5,485 bases of DNA from the NCBI GenBank assembly GCA_046727435.1, contig JBKPCR010000227.1:1-5485 (forward strand), written 5' to 3'. Origin of the DNA: CAVPRW01 sp046727435 [NCBI: bacterium]. Lineage in GTDB: Bacteria; Tectomicrobia; Entotheonellia; J063. The notes under the pieces were generated by a model that was given only the letters and a program-made list of their open reading frames with translations, ran no database searches and was not told the DNA's origin. The translations under genes and the position numbers were made by a program. Numbering within the stretch: the first letter of the stretch is position 1; each line of letters begins with the position of its first letter. Below, one piece after another: positions 1 through 5,485 of the stretch.

Positions 1-1
1 G

Positions 2-930
<929 letters not shown>

Positions 931-934
<4 letters not shown>

Positions 935-3222
935 TCGGGTTTGACCCCGCTGTTCCTGCTGCGACCCCTCGCAGCCTTGGTCGGTTGATCCTCCTCTGCA
1001 TCGCGTGCCTGGCTGTTCAGGTGTGCTATGGAGGGGAGGCACCGACTCCCCGAATTCGCTCCATTGAGATCAAGGGTAATCAGAAAGTCGAGACCTCGAC
1101 CATCCAGTTCTACATCCGTAACAGAGTTGGTGATGAGTTCTCCGTGGCTCGCATTCGCGAGGACATCCTGCGCATCTACCGCTTGGGATTCTTCAAGGAT
1201 GTCCAGGTCGATGTCGAGGAATTCGAGGGTGGACTCAAGGTCACCTTTATCGTCGTGGAAGAGCCGTTTGTCCGTGACATTACCATCGTGGGCGCGCAGG
1301 CGATCAAGCGCGAGGAGATCGAGGGCAAGCTGGCGCTCAAAGCCAACTCGGTTCTCAACCGCAACCAGGTCCGCGATAGCCTAGATAAAATCAAACAGTT
1401 GTACCAGGAAAAAGGCTATTACTTTGCCGAGGCCGAAGCCGTCTACACCGATACTGGCCCCGAAGAGATCGACCTGACCATCCGCATCACCGAAGGGGAA
1501 AAAATCCTCATCAAACGCATCACGTTTGTCGGCAACCGGGCGATTGAGCCGTGGGAGCTGAAGAATGTGATGGAGACGAAAGAGGCGACCCTCATCTCCT
1601 TCATCACCGGCACGGGTGTGTATCAGCGGGAAACCCTGCGCAACGACCTTCGTCGCCTCGAGGCATTCTACCAAACACGCGGCTTCCTGCGGGTGGAGGT
1701 CAGTGAACCCGATGTCCGGGTTGACCCAAAGGCCAAAGGGATTTTCATTACCATTACCGTGAAAGAGCAGGACCAATACCGCGTCGGCCGCCTGCAGGTG
1801 GAGGGAGACGATCTCTTTAGTACAGCAGAGCTGAAAGGCTTAATGCGGCTGCAGGAGGGGGAAATTTTTGATCGTTCCCAGCTGGCGAATGACGTCTTAA
1901 AGGTCAGCGATCGCTATACCGAGCGTGGGTATGCTTTTGCCGATGTCGTGCCGCTGACGAACATCGACCAGGAGAAGCGTCTGGTCAATATCGACGTGCG
2001 CATCGATCGGGGGCCACAAGTGCGTGTCGGCCGCGTCCTAATCGTCGGTAACGAGATCACGCGCGATAAAGTTATCCGCCGCGAAATCCGCCTCAGTGAG
2101 GGGGACCTCTTCGATAGCACCAAACTGCGACGCAGCCGGCAACGTCTTGGGAATCTAGGCTTTTTCGAAGAGATTAAGCTGGATACACGTCGGCGCCCAG
2201 AGGAAGATCTCGTCGACCTGGAAGTACGGGTGAAAGAGCAGCCGACTGGGGCCTTTACCGCTGGAGCCGGCTACAGCTCTACGCAGTCCGTGATCGGGAC
2301 CGCTTCTATTCGGCAGAATAACCTCTTTGGCCGTGGCCAACGATTGTCGTTAACGGCCGCCTTGAGCAGTATCAGCGCCGATTTCACGCTGAGTTTCACG
2401 GAGCCTTACTTCCTGGACAGTCAGTACACCCTGGGACTGGAAGCCTATAATCGAAGCTTCGACTATGATACCTTCGACTCCCAGGAGACCGGTGCCGGAT
2501 TGCGCTTCAGCCGCCCTATCGGCGAGTATCTGCGCATAGGCGTGGGCTACCGCTATGAGGATATCGACATCACCAATGTCTCGGATGATGCATCCCAGCG
2601 CATCAAGGACTTGGCGGGACGCAGCACGAGCAGCGTCATTACCCCCTCGCTGACCTGGGATACGCGCGATAATGCGCAGAACCCGAGTCGTGGGTTCTAC
2701 AACTTGTTGTCGGTGGATTTTGCTGGGGGCCCCCTGGGCGCAGAGAACCAGTTTTATAAGACGGTTGGCGAGACCAACTGGTACTACCCGCTGATCAGCG
2801 ATGTGGTCCTGTCATTGCGAGGGCGCCTGGGATTTGCTGAGGGCTACGGTGGCCAGGAGCTCCCGCTCTATGAGCGTTTCTTTGTCGGTACCCAGGCAGT
2901 GACGATCCGCGGCTACAGGCTCGACGAGGTAGGGCCGAAAGATATCAACGGCGATCCCATTGGAGGAAATTCCATGATCCTGTTGAGCGGCCAACTGCGC
3001 TTCCCCGTCACACAAGGCCTGAGTCTGATCGGCTTCATCGACACGGGCAATCTCTACGACAAGGGCCAGTTCGATCCGACGCGGTTACGCACAGGGATAG
3101 GCGCGGGCATTCGGTACGTGACGCCCCTTGGGCCACTGGCGCTCGACTATGGCTTCAAGCTCGATCGTAAGCCTGGGGACAAATCGGGGGCGATTCACTT
3201 CAACGTCGGCTCCCTCTTCTAA
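931..3222 (+). CDS. bamA: Outer membrane protein assembly factor BamA
   Basis: This is the central Omp85 subunit of the BAM complex, which folds and inserts beta-barrel proteins into the outer membrane. The 763 residues are in the usual family range. Residues 1 to about 35 form a signal peptide with hydrophobic core [13 protein letters not shown] and probable signal peptidase I cleavage near CYGGEA. Five POTRA repeats follow at roughly 41-112, 114-190, 192-281, 283-361 and 363-437. Each starts with a strand such as [15 protein letters not shown] or VLIVGNE, and most carry a G(F/Y) turn such as LGFF or KGYY. The barrel spans about 440-763. It contains the conserved IRGY motif (659-662, equivalent to VRGF in loop 6), a late strand [10 protein letters not shown], and a terminal Phe in the C-terminal beta-signal (HFNVGSLF). 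The start at 931 is chosen because it gives a complete signal peptide and an ATGA overlap with clpC. No strong Shine-Dalgarno precedes it, consistent with translational coupling. The gene is intact. A TamA or generic Omp85 identity is unlikely given five POTRAs and the ompH-lpxD-fabZ neighbourhood. Confidence 0.96.
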
Positions 3223-3272
3223 GCTGGTAGTCTGACTCAGGCTCGGCTACAATAGCGCCTGAGGGCCCAAAC

Positions 3273-3319
3273 CCTCCTGAGGCCCGCTCCCCCAGAACTG
3301 TGGGCACAGGAGGTTTTTT
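3273..3319 (+). terminator. Rho-independent terminator after bamA
   Basis: The arms CCTCCTG (3273-3279) and CAGGAGG (3307-3313) pair perfectly over 7 bp. After a small AG/A internal loop the stem continues as GCCC (3282-3285) with GGGC (3302-3305). Six T residues follow immediately (3314-3319). A GC-rich stem followed directly by a T run is the canonical intrinsic terminator arrangement on the + strand. It begins about 50 bases past the bamA stop, so it probably ends the clpC-bamA transcript and separates it from the ompH-lpxD-fabZ unit. Read-through is possible, because the internal loop and long apical loop make the hairpin less than ideal. Confidence 0.82.
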
Positions 3320-3387
3320 CGTTTCCGCCACAGGTCTGTGATCATTCCGGTTCTTTCCCGCATCAGGCTGTGCAAATGAAGGGGTGT

Positions 3388-3417
3388 CGCCGCCAAGAGC
3401 TGCGAGCGATGGCGGTG
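3388..3417 (+). other. Strong hairpin in the region upstream of ompH, function unknown
   Basis: CGCCGCCA (3388-3395) can pair with TGGCGGTG (3410-3417) over 8 bp, with one G-U wobble at 3389/3416. Inside it, GCT (3399-3401) can pair with AGC (3405-3407), extending the stem. No T run follows, so it is not an intrinsic terminator. It lies about 80 bases before ompH and, if transcribed from a promoter between 3320 and 3388, would be in the 5' leader. The pairing is seen directly; any regulatory role is speculative, and GC-rich sequence forms such stems by chance fairly often. Confidence 0.4.
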
Positions 3418-3498
3418 GGAGGACATCTGGCCCTCTGAGTGGGGAAGTAGCGCAACCTGTCCAGAGGTGCGAAACCTTTCGTGTTGGGATAGGGAGAG

Positions 3499-4107
3499 AT
3501 GAAGGTGGGGGTGAAGAGATTTGCTCCGATGCGTATCTTGCTCTACGCCAGCTTCGTGTGGATGGTCCTTCACGCGATACTTGGCCATGCCTGGGCTGGG
3601 CAAGCGTCACCGTCAGCCTTGAAAGTGGGGATCGTCGATTTGGACCGGGCGCTAAAAGAATCGGCGTCCGGAAAGCAAGCCCTGTCGACGCTGAAGCAAT
3701 TTCGCGATAAGGTCGTCAAAGAGATCAACGACAAGAAACGGCAGAAGGATGCGAAGGAAGGAACGCTGCGCGACCTGCAAACAGAATTGACCAGTCAGAG
3801 CATGGTCCTCAGTGATTCCGCCAAGCGCGATAAGGAAGAGAGCTATCGCCGGCAAGTCCGTGATCTGCGAAAATTTATCGAAGACTCAAATCGCTTCATC
3901 GAGGAATCCGAGCGCGATCTGCGCGAGCGTGAGGCTGAGCTCACCTCGCGTATGTTGCGCGACCTGCTCAAAATCGTCCAAGATGTGGGGCGAGAGGAGA
4001 GCTTTACAATCATCTTTGAGCGCAATGACCGTGTGCTGCTTTTCGTGGCTGAACCCTTCGATTTGACTGAGAAAATCATCAAACGGTTCGATACGGTGAA
4101 GCGGTAG
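3499..4107 (+). CDS. skp: OmpH/Skp-family periplasmic chaperone
   Basis: The product resembles OmpH/Skp, a trimeric periplasmic chaperone that holds unfolded outer-membrane proteins on their way to BamA. From base 3499 it is 202 residues. A signal peptide runs to a good AWA cleavage site at residues 31-33, before GQAS. The mature protein opens with the family's first strand KVGIVDLDRAL (42-52). A long charged helical stretch rich in K, E, R and Q follows (about 57-160), forming the tentacle coiled coil. The closing FTIIFERND...VLLFVAEPFDLTEKIIKRFD segment (169-197) completes the small beta body. The start is uncertain. ATG 3499 has a purine-rich AGGGAG (3491-3496) only 2 bases upstream, which is very close. 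GTG 3505 has better spacing from it. ATG 3529 would give a compact 23-residue signal peptide starting MRILLY. All options yield the same mature protein. It sits 28 bases upstream of lpxD, as in the classical bamA-skp-lpxD-fabZ cluster. Family assignment rests on architecture and context because sequence conservation in this family is low. Confidence 0.92.
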   Translation: MKVGVKRFAPMRILLYASFVWMVLHAILGHAWAGQASPSALKVGIVDLDRALKESASGKQALSTLKQFRDKVVKEINDKKRQKDAKEGTLRDLQTELTSQSMVLSDSAKRDKEESYRRQVRDLRKFIEDSNRFIEESERDLREREAELTSRMLRDLLKIVQDVGREESFTIIFERNDRVLLFVAEPFDLTEKIIKRFDTVKR

Positions 4108-4135
4108 TGGTGGAGCGACATCGGAATCAACGACT

Positions 4136-5203
4136 ATGAGCATACCAGCTGAACATACGTTAGGGGAACTGGCTGCACTGGTCGGTGGCAGCGTCGAGGG
4201 CGATCCGGCGCTGGTCATCACCGGGGTCGCCGGCCTTCAGGAGGCACAACCGGGCGAGATCACGTTCGTCACGCAACAGAAATATCTGCGCGCGCTCAAG
4301 ACCGCCAAGGCGTCGGCGGTCATCCTGGATCGGATGATGCCGGCCGACCGGCCAGCGATTCGTGTAGACCAGCCATATCGCGCTTTTGCCACCCTATTGA
4401 TCTGCTTTTACCCGCGCCCACGCCCACAAGCGGGCACCAGGGCACCCGTGGCCATAGGCGAACGTGTCCGCCTCGGCCAGGAGATCACGTTGCTGCCGTT
4501 CGTAACGCTGAGCGATGATGTGACTATCGGCGACCGCGTCGTGCTATATCCCGGTGTGTTTGTCGGTCCAGGCTCGTCGATCGGCGATGATACAGTGTTA
4601 TACGCCAACGTGACCATCTACGATCAGGTGACCATCGGCCGGCAGGTGATCATCCACGCAGGAGCAGTGATCGGAGCCGACGGGTTTGGCTATGTGTCAG
4701 GCCCGGATGGCCATCATCATAAAATCCCGCAAGTCGGCGGGGTGCGAGTTGAAGACGATGTGGAAATTGGCGCCAATGTCTGTATTGACCGAGCGACCTT
4801 GGGGGAGACACTGATCCGCCGTGGCACGAAGATCGATAACCTGGTCCACATCGCCCATAACGTCGAGGTGGGTGAGGATAACCTGCTCCTAGCACAGGTC
4901 GGCCTCTCCGGCAGCTGCCACCTCGGCACGCATGTGACGCTGGCGGGTCAGGTCGGGGTGATCGACCACGTGCACATCGGCGATCACGCCACGGTCATCG
5001 CGCAGGCCGGCATCGCCCAAGATGTCGAGCCGCAGGCCATCATGGCCGGCAGCGTTGCCATGCCGCACCCTGTTTGGCGCCGTGTCCAGGCCGCCACCCC
5101 GCGATTGCCAGAGTTGTTGCGGACCGTTGCCGCACTGGAGCGACGCATTGCCGCACTCGAAGCCGACCACACACGTGCAGTGAACGAGACCGAGCATGGA
5201 TGA
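4136..5203 (+). CDS. lpxD: UDP-3-O-(3-hydroxyacyl)glucosamine N-acyltransferase LpxD
   Basis: LpxD catalyses the third step of lipid A synthesis in the cytoplasm, moving a 3-hydroxyacyl chain from ACP to the 2-amino group of UDP-3-O-acylglucosamine. The 355 residues are close to the roughly 340 of E. coli LpxD. The N-terminal uridine-binding domain (about 1-100) contains [18 protein letters not shown] and a KYLRAL segment like the family's NPKY region. A left-handed beta-helix of hexapeptide repeats (about 103-300) follows, with hallmark stretches [13 protein letters not shown] (156-168), GADGFGY (180-186), KIPQVGGV (196-203) and HIAHNVEVG (238-246). His241 in AHN corresponds to the catalytic His239 of E. 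coli. The C-terminal helix (323-345) is heptad-like ([20 protein letters not shown]), as expected for the trimer. ATG 4136 has only a weak ribosome site (TGGAG at 4111-4115 is too distant), but no upstream in-frame start lies within the 28-base gap after ompH. The stop overlaps the fabZ start by 8 bases. The gene is intact. Confidence 0.97.
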   Translation: MSIPAEHTLGELAALVGGSVEGDPALVITGVAGLQEAQPGEITFVTQQKYLRALKTAKASAVILDRMMPADRPAIRVDQPYRAFATLLICFYPRPRPQAGTRAPVAIGERVRLGQEITLLPFVTLSDDVTIGDRVVLYPGVFVGPGSSIGDDTVLYANVTIYDQVTIGRQVIIHAGAVIGADGFGYVSGPDGHHHKIPQVGGVRVEDDVEIGANVCIDRATLGETLIRRGTKIDNLVHIAHNVEVGEDNLLLAQVGLSGSCHLGTHVTLAGQVGVIDHVHIGDHATVIAQAGIAQDVEPQAIMAGSVAMPHPVWRRVQAATPRLPELLRTVAALERRIAALEADHTRAVNETEHG

Positions 5204-5485
5204 TGCCGTGCAAGCCCCCATACCCTCACCACCGTCTCTGATCATGGATTGCCTGGCAATCCAGACCTATCTCCCTCACCGTGATCCGTTTCTGTTCGTG
5301 GACCGGATCATCGAGCTCGAACCGTACAAGCGCGCCGTTGGCCTCAAGAACGTCACCTATAATGAGCCATTTTTCAGGGGGCATTTTCCTGAGCGGCCTG
5401 TCATGCCGGGGGTACTGATCCTCGAGGCCATGGCTCAGGTGGCAGGGGTGCTGGCGTTCTATTCGATGGGTGGGCGTCGCGACCA
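5196..5485 (+). CDS. fabZ: 3-hydroxyacyl-ACP dehydratase FabZ, 5' part, cut by window edge
   Basis: FabZ dehydrates beta-hydroxyacyl-ACP to trans-2-enoyl-ACP in type II fatty acid synthesis. It draws on the same hydroxyacyl-ACP pool used by LpxA and LpxD, which explains its conserved place in lipid A clusters. The frame ATG 5196 onward is open to the window end (96 complete codons of a protein usually near 145-160). Diagnostic segments are [13 protein letters not shown] (26-38), [17 protein letters not shown] (56-72) with catalytic His63 (5382-5384), and LEAMAQVAG (76-84) with catalytic Glu77 (5424-5426). The start at 5196 overlaps lpxD (ATGGATGA), suggesting coupling, and gives a short Pro-rich extension (QAPIPSPPS) before the conserved core. 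ATG 5244 is an alternative that would remove this extension, but it has no visible ribosome site. The family's usual HRYPFLL reads HRDPFLF here, which leaves the catalytic residues unaffected. FabA is unlikely given the [11 protein letters not shown] signature and context. Confidence 0.95.
   Translation, partial: MDDAVQAPIPSPPSLIMDCLAIQTYLPHRDPFLFVDRIIELEPYKRAVGLKNVTYNEPFFRGHFPERPVMPGVLILEAMAQVAGVLAFYSMGGRRD

Noticed and set aside
985-1040. Possible lipoprotein signal in the Cys-containing BamA leader (CIAC, VQVC)
   Set aside because: Neither Cys is preceded by a proper lipobox (L/V/I, A/S/T/V/I, G/A/S before Cys), and BamA is an integral barrel protein with an ordinary signal peptide.
3361-3498. 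Candidate promoter elements such as TGCAAAT (3371-3377) and GGATAG (3487-3492)
   Set aside because: Neither has a recognisable -35 element at 16-18 bases, and GGATAG overlaps the ribosome-binding region. The support is too weak to list as a promoter.
3200-3610. Open frames on the - strand (136 and 118 codons) and a + frame at 3384-3710 covering the bamA-ompH gap
   Set aside because: They cross the terminator and run into the ompH coding sequence in another frame, have compositions rich in Pro, Ser, His or Arg without domain signals, and have no clear ribosome site. Lack of stops in GC-rich DNA explains them.
4400-5100. Repetitive pattern of short Ile/Val-Gly units in lpxD, considered as a DNA repeat
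   Set aside because: The periodicity is at protein level, the hexapeptide repeats of the left-handed beta-helix. The nucleotide sequence is not repeated.

Overview
The window looks like ordinary chromosome from a diderm (Gram-negative) bacterium. It has moderately high GC, tight same-strand gene packing, and four outer-membrane or lipid A biogenesis genes in a row. All five genes are on the + strand: the 3' end of a clpC-type AAA+ unfoldase gene (cut by the left edge), bamA, an ompH/skp-family chaperone gene, lpxD, and the 5' part of fabZ (cut by the right edge). The order bamA-skp-lpxD-fabZ is the classical envelope cluster of many Gram-negative bacteria. In many proteobacteria bamA is preceded by rseP, whereas here it follows clpC. 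With the sequence character, this makes me lean towards a non-proteobacterial diderm such as Nitrospirota, but that is a low-confidence inference and nothing in the window proves the taxon.

Layout. Bases 2-934 encode the second ATPase module (D2) of ClpC. Its stop overlaps the bamA start in an ATGA, so the two cistrons are probably translationally coupled. bamA (931-3222) is complete, with a signal peptide, five POTRA repeats and a 16-stranded-type barrel ending in Phe. A 276-base gap follows (3223-3498). It holds a convincing intrinsic terminator for the upstream transcript (3273-3319), then about 180 bases with a second strong hairpin and several smaller dyads, and no promoter I can call with confidence. 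ompH/skp (start 3499 or 3529, end 4107), lpxD (4136-5203) and fabZ (from 5196, overlapping lpxD by 8 bases) then form a second, tightly packed unit.

Function. ClpC unfolds proteins for degradation in the cytoplasm. BamA inserts beta-barrel proteins into the outer membrane. OmpH/Skp chaperones unfolded outer-membrane proteins across the periplasm. LpxD adds the second acyl chain to the UDP-glucosamine precursor of lipid A. FabZ dehydrates beta-hydroxyacyl-ACP and so competes with the Lpx acyltransferases for that pool. The second unit therefore couples outer-membrane protein traffic with lipid A and fatty-acid supply.

I see no mobile elements, CRISPR arrays, tRNA or rRNA genes, or obvious signs of transfer, and I found no undescribed system. 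The points worth a second look are the clpC-bamA overlap and the structured bamA-ompH intergenic region.
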